From contig MU130378.1 of assembly GCA_015039465.1 (NCBI GenBank), forward strand, positions 57,391-121,390: 64,000 nt of DNA, read 5' to 3'. Made by a program: the position numbers and the translations under genes. Under the pieces are notes generated by a model. That model searched no databases and was not told where the DNA came from. It was given only the letters and a program-made list of their open reading frames with translations. Positions 23,030 to 33,891 of the stretch are shown piece after piece. Each line of letters opens with the position of its first letter. Within the stretch, counting starts at the first letter, position 1. This DNA is from Phlegmacium glaucopus (Eukaryota; Basidiomycota; Agaricomycetes; Agaricales; Cortinariaceae).

Positions 23030-23821
23030 TGGTGCTGATCACTTAGCTGCCACTACTTTTGTGCAGCTGCCAATCTGGCTGCCCCAAAAAAAAAAATCCT
23101 AACTCTAAAAGGCTCTGCCACACAGCAGAACATTTTTTAAGACATTGACTAGCACATTTTAGGTTAATGTGTTAATAGTGTGGAAATTTATTGAGTGCTG
23201 CTGCCCATCCATGGCCCAATCATATCAGAAAAACAACCTTGCAAAAGCCAGAAACAGTTGGCATAAGAAAATTGAGGAACTTGAAACAAATTCAGAGGAG
23301 TCAGACTCAGACTGTGGGTATGAAGGATGTTTCAGTGGATGGATGCCTACAGAGTGGGTATGGGAGCAACAGATGCCCAGAAACAGGTGAAGAAATTTAG
23401 TTCTGCAAAGTACAAGTCACACCAGCATGTTCCTGAGATGGTGACTTGTACTTTCGACCAGTAATAATTGGATTTTGTTCACACCATAGTTTGTCACAAA
23501 ACTATCATTTCTCTTCCAGTTTTGTGATATCAGTATTCTGTCAATACAAACTCTTCAAAACACATATAAGAGTGTTGAAATGAGAGGAATAAAAACTACC
23601 CTTTTTTTGCAAGTTGTAGAGGCAAAAATGTAACCACCCATCAAACTCAAGTCTGCTCAGGAAATTTTCTCACTCAGTTTTGAAGCTAATAACAAACCCT
23701 CAATACAATGTCTTCTTATCACTAAAAGGAGTGTTTCTACAAGAGGAATAAGGAAATGGATTTTTTTTGAAGGACCAGGAAAGTTTGCACAAAAGTAGCG
23801 GCAGCTAAGTGATCAGCACCA
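23030..23821. mobile_element. Tc1/mariner-like non-autonomous element, TA target duplication
   Basis: TIRs of about 40 bp start TGGTGCTGATCACTTAGCTG and read CTACTTTTGTGCA further in, with one or two differences between ends. TA is duplicated at 23028-23029 and 23822-23823. The uninterrupted target is the CCTAGG at about 10853-10858 in the transporter 3' end, which proves the borders. The interior is AT-rich with A-runs, no CpG to speak of, and only short frames, none with a transposase motif. Confidence 0.88.
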
Positions 23822-23832
23822 TAGGAAATATA

Positions 23833-24484
23833 CACTCCTGGAAGCCACCAATTCTGCAGGATGCAGAATGGATGCAAAATGTAATGCAGGATCATAAAGA
23901 TCTGCATTTAGCAGAATAATTAATTCTTAAATAATTCTGCCAAGATGCAAAAAAACAATTAAAATCCAGCCAGATTTATAAATTCTGCCTCAATTTTACT
24001 TTTGGTAAAATTTTTACTTTTGCATGAATTCTGCAACAATTAGAATCCAATTAGAATGTAAGATTCTACCTTAATTTCACAAGATGCAGAATTTATCAAG
24101 AATGATAAATTCTCAATGGATCTCACAAACTGCAAAATGTTGTCAGAATTCATTATTCCACATTTTGCAGAATTGATTGTGTAGTCAGGGGGCAAAATGC
24201 AAAATGATGAATTCTGACAACATTTTGCAGTTTGTGAAATCTATTGAGAATTTATCATTCTTGATAAATTCTGCATCTTGTAAAATTAAGGTAGAATCTT
24301 ACATTCTAATTGGATTCTAATTGTTGCAGAATTCATGCAAAAGTGAAAAATTTACCAAAAGTAAAATTGAGACAGAATTTATAAATCTGGCTGGATTTTA
24401 ATTGTTTTTTGCATCTTGGCAGAATTATTTAAGAATTAATTATTCTGCTAAATGTGCATCCTGCAGAATTGCTTCCAGGAGTGA
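23833..24484. mobile_element. Foldback MITE, ~650 bp near-complete palindrome, TA target duplication
   Basis: Ends CACTCCTGGAAGC / GCTTCCAGGAGTG. The two halves (about 23833-24160 and 24200-24484) are reverse complements over almost their full length with a short centre near 24180. TA repeats at 23831-23832 and 24485-24486 mark the target. Removing it restores the transporter-derived sequence seen intact at about 10859-10871. There is no coding capacity and practically no CpG. Confidence 0.9.
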
Positions 24485-24686
24485 TAGTGAACAGCTTCTA
24501 TGATTGTACTAGTATTTGTAAACAAATGACAACAAGTCGGAGTCAAGTGATAACTACTGCCTACCTTTAGTACTTACGCGGTCAAGGGCATTTAAACATA
24601 CGACCTCATCGTCTCGCTCGTAGACGACAAGCATCCGCTTGGACAATCTTTTATCATTTCCCTTTCTTGCACTTCCGCCGTGAATC

Positions 24687-26894
24687 ATGGTTCGTTATCA
24701 TCCAATCCAATCCATTGCCATCCACTTACCTTTTCATCTTTTTCTTAGGGTCAAACGCTAACTGTTCCCGGTTTGTTTGAATTCGGTTGTCGTATTATTT
24801 GTCTTGCTCAATATCACATCTCACAGCGACCACAAAAGCTACAGATTCGGGTGCAAATGAACGAATGTTCTACGCCGTCTCATCGATGCAGGGTTGGAGA
24901 ATCAGTACGTTCGGGTTCATCTCCAGCATTCCATTTGCTCTGACCATCTTTTACAGCGATGGAAGATGCCCATGCTATTGTCTTAGATCTCGAAGCCGCA
25001 AATGATAAGCAGAATTGTTTTTTCGCGGTATATGATGGTCATGGTGGTGCGCCGATATCGTCTTATCCTCCATTATAAAATACCTCATAACCATTCCTCC
25101 AGGTGCTAGCGTGGCTAAATTTGCTGGTAACAATGTGCATAAACGACTAGTGACAGAAGAGGCCTATAAACACGAAGATTATGAACTAGCACTCAAAAAG
25201 GCTTTTTTGGGGACGGATGAAGACCTCCTAGCTAGTCAGTTACGTTTCGCCATCTTTTTGTTATCATCCCTTCCAACCAGATGACTCTGTAGACCCGGCG
25301 CATACAAGAGATCCTTCGGGTTGTACCGCGGTTGTGGCTTTAGTCACACACGATAACAAAATCTATGTCGTATGTCCGTCCTCTTCTCTGTATATCTCAT
25401 TATAACTCATGGCATGTAGGCGAATGCCGGTGATTCACGATCTGTCCTGGGAGTTAAGGGAAAGGTTCAGCCCCTGAGTTTTGATCATAAACCGACAAAC
25501 GATGGTGAATGCGCCGTTGTATAAGTACTCAATTTGCATCTGTTAATTCCTATTCGCAGGTGAGAGGCTACGGATTTCGGGCGCTGGTGGTTATGTCGAA
25601 TATGGGCGAGTAAACGGTTCTGTTTATTCCTACCTTTTCACCACCGTTATAAGACTGAACGATCGTTATCAGGCAACCTTGCGCTATCACGCGCTCTGGG
25701 AGACTTTGAATTCAAAAAGAATTATTCCCTGGGACCAGATGCTCAGATCATCACAGCAAATCCTGACGTAACTTGCCATGAGATTACGGAAGATGACGAA
25801 TTTTTTGTGATAGCATGTGATGGTGAATCTCGGGTCTCCTATTGCACCACAGCATATTTTTTGACTTTGTATGACCATAGGTATCTGGGATTGTATGAGC
25901 TCACAAGAAGTGGTCAACTTTGTTCGCTATCAAGTTTCCCAAGGCGTGGAGCTGACAGATATAGGTGAAATGATCTGTGAACACTGCCTCGCACCAGATA
26001 CGACATCAGGGGCTGGTATTGGTTGTGATAATATGACTGTTCTTGTTGTCGCCATCACACATGGACGTTCAAAAGACGAGTGGTATGCCTGGATTGCAGA
26101 TCGTGTCACGAACAACTATGGTTTCGAAACGCCAAGCACACTGCCCCAGCTGTATGCACCAAGTCGGCTCATGGCGTTCCGTGCGAATAGGGAAGCATAT
26201 AGCAAACACCGTCGCGCTCTCGAGGAGAAATACACTGCACAGCGTGATGCATCATCCACGCAGTCTTCCACATCGTCCTTGCAGGTGCATTCACAGTCAC
26301 AAACTAATGCACCACCCTCAGGCTCTGAAAACGAAGATGAAGTGCCGGATCTCAGAATGAAAGTGATGAAATGGGGAATAAATGGTCCTGTTTCATACCA
26401 GCAAGGTGGAGAGATCGTCGATCATAGTGGGCAGTTGATGTTTGTGAATGACGATAGTGATGATGATGACGATAATCTCGAGGACGATCTTGGCGGCCGG
26501 TCGTTTTTCAGTGAGACTCTGGGGCTTGGGAGAGCCGAATCACCAGATCCGACAAGGAATTTGAAGGCGCAGTTGACTGAATATGAGAAGGAAATCCGAG
26601 AGGAGCACAGCAGCAGTCTCGAACATCCCGGAGATGCGGAGATCCATGGCGACAAGAACCCTACACAAGGTGAGAGCTACTCTTCGTTTCTTGATGATAT
26701 TCAGTATCCTCATCACTTTTTTTTCTTCTCTCTTTCCTTTTTGACCCCCCCTCTCTTCTCTCCCATCTTTTCTTTTTATTTCAGAACACCAACCGCCATC
26801 AAAGCTGCCCAATGGTGATGCGAAGAGTTCCCCTGAATCAGAGACATCTTCCGTATCGCCCGACGGTCAAATTGCTGAACCTGTCGCGGCATGA
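24687..26894 (+). CDS. PTC2/PTC3: PP2C-type Ser/Thr phosphatase (Ptc2/Ptc3-like), complete copy 2
   Basis: Mn/Mg-dependent protein phosphatase that in yeasts turns off stress-MAPK and checkpoint kinases. Exons: 24687-24689, 24749-24770, 24827-24904, 24957-25046, 25103-25234, 25281-25369, 25420-25504, 25560-25616, 25673-25822, 25881-26669, 26785-26894; 1605 nt, 534 aa, all phases consistent. The start codon is alone in exon 1, followed by [20 protein letters not shown], as expected for the MGQTL-type N-terminus; Gly2 may be myristoylated (inference). Motifs: [86 protein letters not shown]. An Asp-rich stretch (26450-26490) lies in the C-terminal tail. Its 5' flank holds only ~40 bp of transporter DNA before the nearest insertion, so its distal promoter differs from that of copy 1. 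Confidence 0.92.
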
Positions 26895-27349
26895 TTCCCA
26901 TCACCATTACGATGGGATCATCTTAGAGGGAAGGAAAACAAGGGACCGTTTTCTCATCCAGTTCACGTCTGTATCATTCTCTCTTCTTTCTCTACCCTTG
27001 TTCTCCTTCTCCTCTCCTCTCCTCTCCCTCTTCTGTGTTGTTACTTGGGTTGGCTCTATTGTCCGCACTTACTTATCAGGCCACTTTCGTTCCTTCTTCC
27101 TACCTTGATCTCTTTTTTTTTTCCTGTGACTCTTTGCATATTGTTACAATATTAGTACTCAAAATGCATTTTTTGACACAATATTACCCTAAACTTTCCC
27201 CTCCATCCGGCATCGGTTACGAGCACATACGCAGTAAGATACACATTCTCTCTTTCATGTAACGGTGTACTGTACAGGTGTAAATCTTTCCATTCAATTT
27301 GATTTCTTTTTTCTCTCTGAGCCGGGGGATTACTGCGTATATTGTGCTT
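26895..27349. other. Short convergent intergenic region
   Basis: 455 bp between the ends of PP2C copy 2 and the NUDCD1-like gene. T/C-rich tracts; it must hold both polyadenylation regions. Nothing else recognised. Confidence 0.5.
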
Positions 27350-29397
27350 TCAGATTCCCTCAATAAGTACCAGCTCTCCCTCCGTCAAACAAACGACTAT
27401 CCTTTTACCTCCTTCGCCTTTGACACACCCAACACCCAACAACGCACCCCCCAATCCATCATCCACTTTTAGGACCGCCTGCTTTGCCCACTTTTCTTTG
27501 CTAGTTGGCACAGAGCGATAAATGTACAAATTCCCACCTCTACCTCGTGAACTGCCTCCTTCAAACGCGAGTACAGCGCCGCCTGAAGGAGAGTTTGGGT
27601 CTGAAGGTAGGTGATGGGTGAAACGTGTATCTTGTTTTGAAGCGAGAACGAACGAGAGTGCGGAATAGCTGGAGGTATGAATCCATTGGGGAGTGGGTGT
27701 GGTAGCTGTTGATGATTGGAGAGTGAAAACTGTACCGTCTAGATCGTGTTTCAAGATCAATGATACGTCTTCGCCAGTACCTATCGACCCAGGTAGTGGT
27801 GTAGAGAGTAACTGCACAAAACGTTCTTCGTCCCGTTGTCCTTCCTTTCCCAACTCCATATCCCCTCCAACCCAGGTCAAACATACCCTTCTGCCTACAG
27901 TTGAATCAACTTCCTCGTCCATTTCTCCCTCCGTTAAACTCGAGAGACCCTTTCCTAACCCCAACCCACTAGCGTCCTCTCCATTCTGCAAGGAAGTCGT
28001 GTATTTCTCTAGTGATTCGCGGATATGCCAGAGCTCGGAAGGATCGAGAGTTTCTGGTACTTCCATGTCCATATTCGAGCCTGAGCCCAAGTCCAGCTCT
28101 GGCGAAATTGTCGTTGCAGGACGAGGCGGAGTAGGGTTAAAAACATGCATCCACCTCGTCCCTTCATGTTTCTTCTCCATATGCAAAGTTAATAATCCCC
28201 ACTTCTGTTCTCCTTCCCTATCCCAGGTCCAGAAACTTGATGAAGGATTGATATCGGCCCAAAGAGCTTTAGCTGAATAATGTGGGATGGGAATGGGCAG
28301 GGGTAGCGTCGATTCATCATTATTATCCACGTGGACAGTGAGAGTCTGCATGGTAAAGAATGCTTTGATTTTGGTTTTGGGTGTGGTAGAAGGAAGTGGG
28401 AAGGCAACGGTAACAGAGTCAGAGGATTGTGTCCATGAGTATGGATAGAGTTTCTTGTCCTGGTCTGAAGGTAAGGCATCGAGACTCTCACTGACACGAG
28501 GGATGGGAGCCATCTCATCTGGGGTCGGTTCATAGGGAGATGCAGGTTTTTGAGTCTCTGGGTCGCGATAACAAGAACCTCCAATGATGAGGTACGCATT
28601 GAGCTTGTTCACAAAAGTGCTATACATCGGCACTTCCTCCCCACGTCGATGCCATAAAGCCTCTAACGGACGCGAGTTACTGACCCCAGTTGAACGTAAA
28701 GAAAACAAGTCAATTTTCACAGCCCATATATCAAAAGTGACAGAGCCATGTTTATTCTGGAGTTCGTCGAAATAATACCGTGATGAGAGGAGGAGAGCAG
28801 CGGCGGTAGGCCCTGATCTATGCAGGTAGTGTATTCTGAAAGGTACTTGAGTTACTCCTGTGGGGAGAGTGAACACGCCGATAGGCTCTGAGGGTTCAAC
28901 ATCGTTGTCTCGGATGGGAATGACGTAGAGGAGCCCATTACCATCTGCTACAACAGCAGCTTGAGGGCTTATAAATGCAGCAGATGGATATTCACGCTGT
29001 ACATTTGAGGATGTAGGCGAAGAAGAATCAATAGGAATCGGCAGTTGATAGATAACTCGAAAAGACGGCGTGGATGTAGGCTACTTTTAACTGTTTCAAC
29101 GGAGGTGTTTTAAATTCAAGACAACGAATAACTCACCGTCAGGCAGACTAAACAAACATTATAATTCTCGTCGACATAGATTGCTAGACCTGGGTCGGCG
29201 ACACAGAGGTGATTGTGGGTGATACGGCTCTGCATCTCTTGGAATGAGAGGGGGACTTTGCCTGAAGCTGTTGCCTGAGTGGGTTTGTGATCAAGCTTGA
29301 ACCGAGAGACAGCATTTTCTTGAGGAATTAGCTCAAGTTTGTAACCCTCAAACTTTGGATTGAGCAGGGCTCGATTCGTACAAAATTCGTTGACCAT
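27350..29397 (-). CDS. NUDCD1: NudC domain-containing protein 1 (NUDCD1/CML66-like)
   Basis: CS-domain protein of the NudC family, Hsp90-linked co-chaperones that act with WD40/beta-propeller clients. Exon 1 is 29397-29137 (start MVNEFCTNRALLNPKFEGYK, like the family's RPLLDPRFEGYKL), the intron 29136-29081 (56 nt), exon 2 29080-27350; 663 aa. The CS domain is near residues 255-345: LYPYSWTQSSDSVTVAFPLP, then ALWADINPSSSFWTWDREGE and KWGLLTLHMEKKHEGTRW. The remainder is likely beta-propeller, with GNGLLYVIPIRDND in the N-terminal half and VCLTEGELVLI at the end. Two low-complexity inserts rich in Ser, Gly and Glu make it longer than the human protein (583 aa). The upstream in-frame ATG at 29457 would add 20 residues but lacks family support. 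Confidence 0.88.
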
Positions 29398-29975
29398 TAG
29401 CAGATGATGGAAACTTACACAGTACTTCGGGCACGTGATGGTCTTATATATGCTCACTGCCAGTCACTTTCCGACTCAGTGAAAGGTATGTTGAAAGTAC
29501 CGAAGGGTGTTGCTTGGGGACTAAAAGTAAGAGCCGAATTCACGCGCATGGTTCGAGTGTTCAAGCTGCCTCAATATTTCAAAACGCCGGCCAAAGCCAA
29601 GGAGCAGGAAGGTTAATGAGGTGACCGTGTCAAATCATCGTCCTTGGCGAAGCGGAAGACATGCGTATATCATTAGATATGTAACTTTCTACTCGCGTGT
29701 GGGACCTTGAACTCGCCAGAGAGTGGTCTATTAGACATTTCGAACGGCGGAACGATAGTCCAAGGCTAGAGCAGGTCTGGCGAAAGACAAAGGCAAAAGA
29801 GGGTTAGTTATCGTAAGACATGAGGTAGTTTCCAGATTGCTTCTAAGGACAGATGTGATGATAACTCGTGGATGTTGAAAAATTTGTATTCGTTTGAGGT
29901 CAGTAATCAAAAAAGGCTACCCCAAAACATCAGCACAAGTTAAGTAGAGAGTAAAAGGACAAACTCACAAGTCTA
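29398..29975. other. Intergenic between two minus-strand genes
   Basis: Contains the promoter of the NUDCD1-like gene and the 3' region of glutathione synthetase. A 70-codon plus-strand frame (29404-29616) has no recognisable motif and overlaps the promoter; I do not count it as a gene. Confidence 0.45.
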
Positions 29976-31790
29976 CTAATCTATGAGTAACAAGGAATCT
30001 AATACAGAAAACCCAGTAGCAACCCCACCCTCATTACTCTCTTTTCCCTTCGTGCGCACCAACCATCCCACCTGTTTCTCTTCCACACTCTTCGAAGGTC
30101 CACCAAACAACGCCCAGCCAAAAATCCCAAGCTCACTGGCCACCTCAGTCTTTACCGGAGCCTGGCTCTCCGATTCGGCTACACGAGGGCGGATAAGATA
30201 GTTCCCAGTATCATCTGGTGGCACAATCAACTCCATAGCGATCCAAGCTTGACGTTCTTGAGGAGCCAAAGCATCGAGAAACCCAGGGATAGCTTCCTTA
30301 TAAACATTATTACCGCCTCCTTCCCTCTGTGGTTTCAACACCAAAGACAAAGCATCTTCCCTAACCTTACGAACACCGAACTCTTCCTGTCCAGATCTGA
30401 TAGCGGTAAAGTCGGGAGTCAACATATCCTCACTGACATCCAAACCCCACATATTCATGAAACTGGCTCTCAACTCGTTGATTTCAACTTCACCAAAAAC
30501 ATGCTCTCCGTATTTCTTATCAGCCAAAAAGTGTTCCAGAACTCCCGGCCGGGTAAGGACTTCCTGTACTTTCTTTCCTCCGGCAAGTTGCAGAGCTATA
30601 GTTGGACATTTAATCGCTTTGGATCGTTCGAGGAGAAAACGCGTGGCGTAATGTGTAGGTGTAGGATATTCATTCGGCATGTAACCAGCGCGGAAATAGA
30701 CCGTCGAGATTTCAATGAAGCCACCTGGATGTAGATCTGGGGAACAGGAAATTTGAAGGACGGAAGTTACAGGATCGACTGATGCAGATTGCGACAGCTC
30801 ATCGAAAGTTTGTCGTATTACCTTAATAGAATACCTTGACGGAGGAAAAATAAGCAAGTTATTTCTCCTTAACCAAGGGCGTGAAGGTTACCTCTTTAAT
30901 AACTCATATTCCAGTGGTCGTTGATCGAACACATTACGTTCCCCTGGTTGCACGACAAAAAGAATCTGCGACCTAAAACAAAGTAAGAAAGACAGTGACT
31001 GTCGACAGACGTAGACACATACCCTTCAACATTATATGCCTGATGCGCCTTTGCTAAGCCTTCAGCAAGCCCCGCTATGGTGGTATTGGGTGGAAAGTTT
31101 TCAGGCCGTAGATAAGGTGAGGAGTTATAATATTGCGTAGCTTCCAAGAGATATCTTGAAAAAGAAAAAAAATGAGCAGAACAATAAGTCAGATGTTGGG
31201 CTGCAGCTGACCGATGCAACTCGGCCGTTCGTTGGGATAAACTGCCAAAAGACACAGATATCGTATTGAATTCAACTTGCTTGATCGATAAAGGCTCATT
31301 TGATGGCGAATGAAGGAGATAATCAGAACGAAACAAGCCAAGATGAAGCGGCTTGGATTCCAATGGGTTAGGATGGGGCTTTGTGAGTTCTTGACAAAGG
31401 GGTGCGTACTTGAGCAAGCCCTTCATCTCTCAATTGCTTCCATCCAGTCCAGAGTTGACCTATAAAATCATCTACCTTCCCAACTCCAGTCTCAGCCCCC
31501 ATGATCTGATCCAAGAACTCGTCGTCCATCGCAATCCGAGCATAGAGGACATTGAAGGTCTTCTGAAGTCTTAGGCTAAGTTCAAACAACCTTCGAGGGA
31601 AAGGTGATGGAAATAACGATATTGGCGCATGTATTGCAGCACTAGGAATGATTGGCTGACGCTCAGCTGGTGGTAAATACAGTAGACCATGAGAGATGGC
31701 GTAGGTAGTGGCGTATAATGTTAAGGCTTCCAGTTGAACTGGTGAAAGAGACGGTGGCCAGTTGCCAAAGTCAAAGGGCCCTGCTTGCAT
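29976..31790 (-). CDS. GSH2: Glutathione synthetase (eukaryotic type)
   Basis: ATP-dependent ligase that joins gamma-glutamylcysteine and glycine, the last step of glutathione synthesis, in the cytosol. The start at 31790 (MQAGPFDFGNWPP) and LHAPISLFPSPFPR-like residues match the family N-terminus. After a 58 nt intron: PLHLGLFRSDYLLH and IKQVEFNTISVSFGSL. Further exons give AEGLAKAHQAYNVEG, then ILFVVQPGERNVFDQRPLEY. The last long exon has TVYFRAGYMPNEYPTPTHY, RSKAIKCPTIALQLAGGKKV and VLKPQREGGGNNVYKEAIP; the glycine-rich loop is GGGNN. It ends with NEGGVATGFSVLDSLLLID, with the family's GGV/AxGFxVLDS signature. Four introns of 50-65 nt. Intact as far as can be read; its 5' end faces the coiled-coil gene across 110 bp. 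Confidence 0.95.
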
Positions 31791-31900
31791 GGGTAAAAGG
31801 ACTGGCCTTGTTATCAGTCATCGTTGCTCTAACGGCAATCACATGGCTCGCGGAAGGTAGTGTGTACAGCCACACCAGGTCTTTCTCACCGTCAGTCAAG
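31791..31900. promoter_or_regulatory. 110 bp divergent promoter between GSH2 and coiled-coil gene
   Basis: The two ATG codons are only 110 bp apart on opposite strands, so transcription start regions must overlap or lie inside the coding exons. No named element recognised. Shared regulation is an inference. Confidence 0.55.
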
Positions 31901-33501
31901 ATGACGAGCACGACAAATCCATCGACGATGTTTGCAGACGCCCTTGCTCAATTCTCCAAAGCCGCACATAACGCTGTAAGTTTAAATCGGGTAAACTAGA
32001 TATTATCTTAATATCAACAGTTCACCGAGATCGAGAATCAATCACGTATAGAAGTACTTCGTGCTGCATCGGAAACGCGCGAGGCCAGGGAAGAGGCCCG
32101 GGAAGCCAGAGCCGAGCGCGATAAACTTTCTAGAGACTTACTTGCGGCCACTCTAGAAGTTCGTGCGGCCACTCTTGACGCCCAAGGATGGAAGCAAGAG
32201 TCTGCTGATGCTAAGGCTGCTGTAAGTTCAACCTCTTCCTAGGCGTTGTCATATCAGTACTGACCGATGTATAGCTGGCACAAGCAGAACTAACAGTATG
32301 TGCATCGTCCTTGATTGAATGGGAAACTAATTTAGCGTCATAGATTGCGCACCAAGCAGAGTTGCAACACGAAACGATTGCTCAACTGCGGCGGGAGGTC
32401 AGCCAATGGAAGGATCAGTCACGCAACTGGCAAGAACATTTCCTCAGCGTTGAGCAGGAACGCTGTGTACAGTCGTCGCGTATCAGCGAACTCATGAAAC
32501 TACCGGTAAAGTCCTGCTTCATCCATCATATTCCTCTATGTATCTCATTACCGCAATACTTAATGGTTTCTGTAGTACACCCAGCCCAGTAATACAGCCT
32601 TCTTTACTCCTAAAAAAAAATATGCCAATGCCACTCATCCATATGCCACCAATTCCGCGCCATCTTCAATAACGACCAAAGGAGCCACCATACCTTCTCC
32701 CACCCAGCCGCCATCTTACAAATCTGCTGCACCACTCAGTACTTCAGACTCGGGGTCCTGTTCAGACTCATCCTCGCCACAACCTGGTAAGAACAAGCAA
32801 GGAACACCTTTGAAGCGCCAAAGAGACATGTTACTCGCAAATTCACCGGAAGAGGCACCACAAACTTCAATCGGAGTACAATATAAGAATCTCAGTTCGT
32901 CCAAACGGAAGACTAAGGGTAACAATTCCAACATAGTCGCCGCCAGCAGCTCACAACGAGAAGACCCCCAAACTCCCGCTGCCTCTCGTACGACACTAAT
33001 CCGACGCGTACAAGCTGTAATCCATGTCAAACGCGAAGAGTCCGATGACGATTCTGCTGAAGATGTTTCCGCCGCCACCAACTTTGCCAAAGATGAAGCA
33101 TCCGATGAGGATGAGAGTGTGAGTGCGAATCAACGGCGTTCTTCTCGAAGAAGTAGAAGGATCGTCAAGGATGATGAAGAGGACGTAGAGCAGAATTACT
33201 TAGCTGCGGATGGGAATCCCGTCCGGGAATCCAGGCATTTGCGACATCGGAATGCCATCAATTATCGGGAGGAAGCTGACGATGAAGACGATGAGGATGA
33301 GTTAATGATGGGTGCCGAGGTATAACTTCGCTTGACAATTGTCGGTTATTTTCATTTGTCTGACTTGTGGTTGTTATGCAATCCTAGGAAAACCATGAAG
33401 AAGTGTACGGTACTCAGCGTGTTGAGACCCTTGATACTCAACGTTCAAAGCAACAACTACTACCACCACCCAAGAAAAAGCGTAAACTGGCTGCGCGATG
33501 A
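31901..33501 (+). CDS. Unrecognised nuclear coiled-coil protein
   Basis: Six exons: 31901-31975, 32021-32221, 32275-32295, 32344-32505, 32576-33319, 33388-33501; 438 aa. Every exon is a multiple of three, so all introns are phase 0; the third exon is 21 nt (LAQAELT). Residues ~20-150 form a Glu/Arg-rich coiled coil (ETREAREEAREARAERDKL, then ELQHETIAQLRREVSQWKD). The middle is Ser/Pro-rich and disordered, followed by acidic runs (DDEDDEDEL) alternating with basic RRSSRRSRR. The C-terminus PPPKKKRKLAAR is a textbook monopartite nuclear localisation signal. The exon series and phase regularity support a real gene, but I cannot place it in a family. A chromatin or kinetochore scaffold is possible, not shown. 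Confidence 0.75.
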
Positions 33502-33891
33502 CTGTGGGCCGTTGAATGTTACCGTCTTTAATTTATTTCATTTCCATCCATTGAATATCACTTCTTTATCCCTACTTCCATCTATTATTGTTGTACTTGT
33601 GTAAAAAAAGTGTATTCATTTTATGTACGGTATAATACTTCATGCCACTTTGGCTCGAAACGAATTCAAGACAGAGACGTTAGGATAGCTCTCGTTCAAA
33701 CCGACTTATCGGGGGAAGAGGAAGGAAAGAATTACCTGTCTTTCACTCAAGCACACTAGTATCGATCGAGTTCAATGGGGCCCTTGCAAGGGTAAGTAAG
33801 TACCCTCTTCAGGGATGCGGCCGATGCGGAATGTATATATAAGTTTAATATGATACAAAGTTTGCTTGCGCGTAGCATACAAGTACCAGTT
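33502..33891. other. Convergent intergenic region
   Basis: 390 bp between two gene ends. AT-rich 3' flanks with a TATATAAG-like stretch near 33835; no gene recognised. Confidence 0.5.

Larger units (their letters stand above)
23022..26311 (+). repeat. Right copy of the ~1.84 kb direct duplication, split by two later insertions
   Basis: Collinear with 10849-12690. The first seven bases (23022-23028) and 23029-23832 pieces match the transporter 3' end; the rest carries PP2C. With the insertions 23030-23821 and 23833-24484 and one TA of each target duplication taken out, about 1.84 kb remain, the same as the left copy. Confidence 0.88.

Noticed and set aside
27693..28280. 195-codon plus-strand frame
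   Set aside because: Antisense shadow of the NUDCD1-like coding exon.
29404..29616. 70-codon plus-strand frame upstream of the NUDCD1-like gene
   Set aside because: No family support and it overlaps the necessary promoter region.
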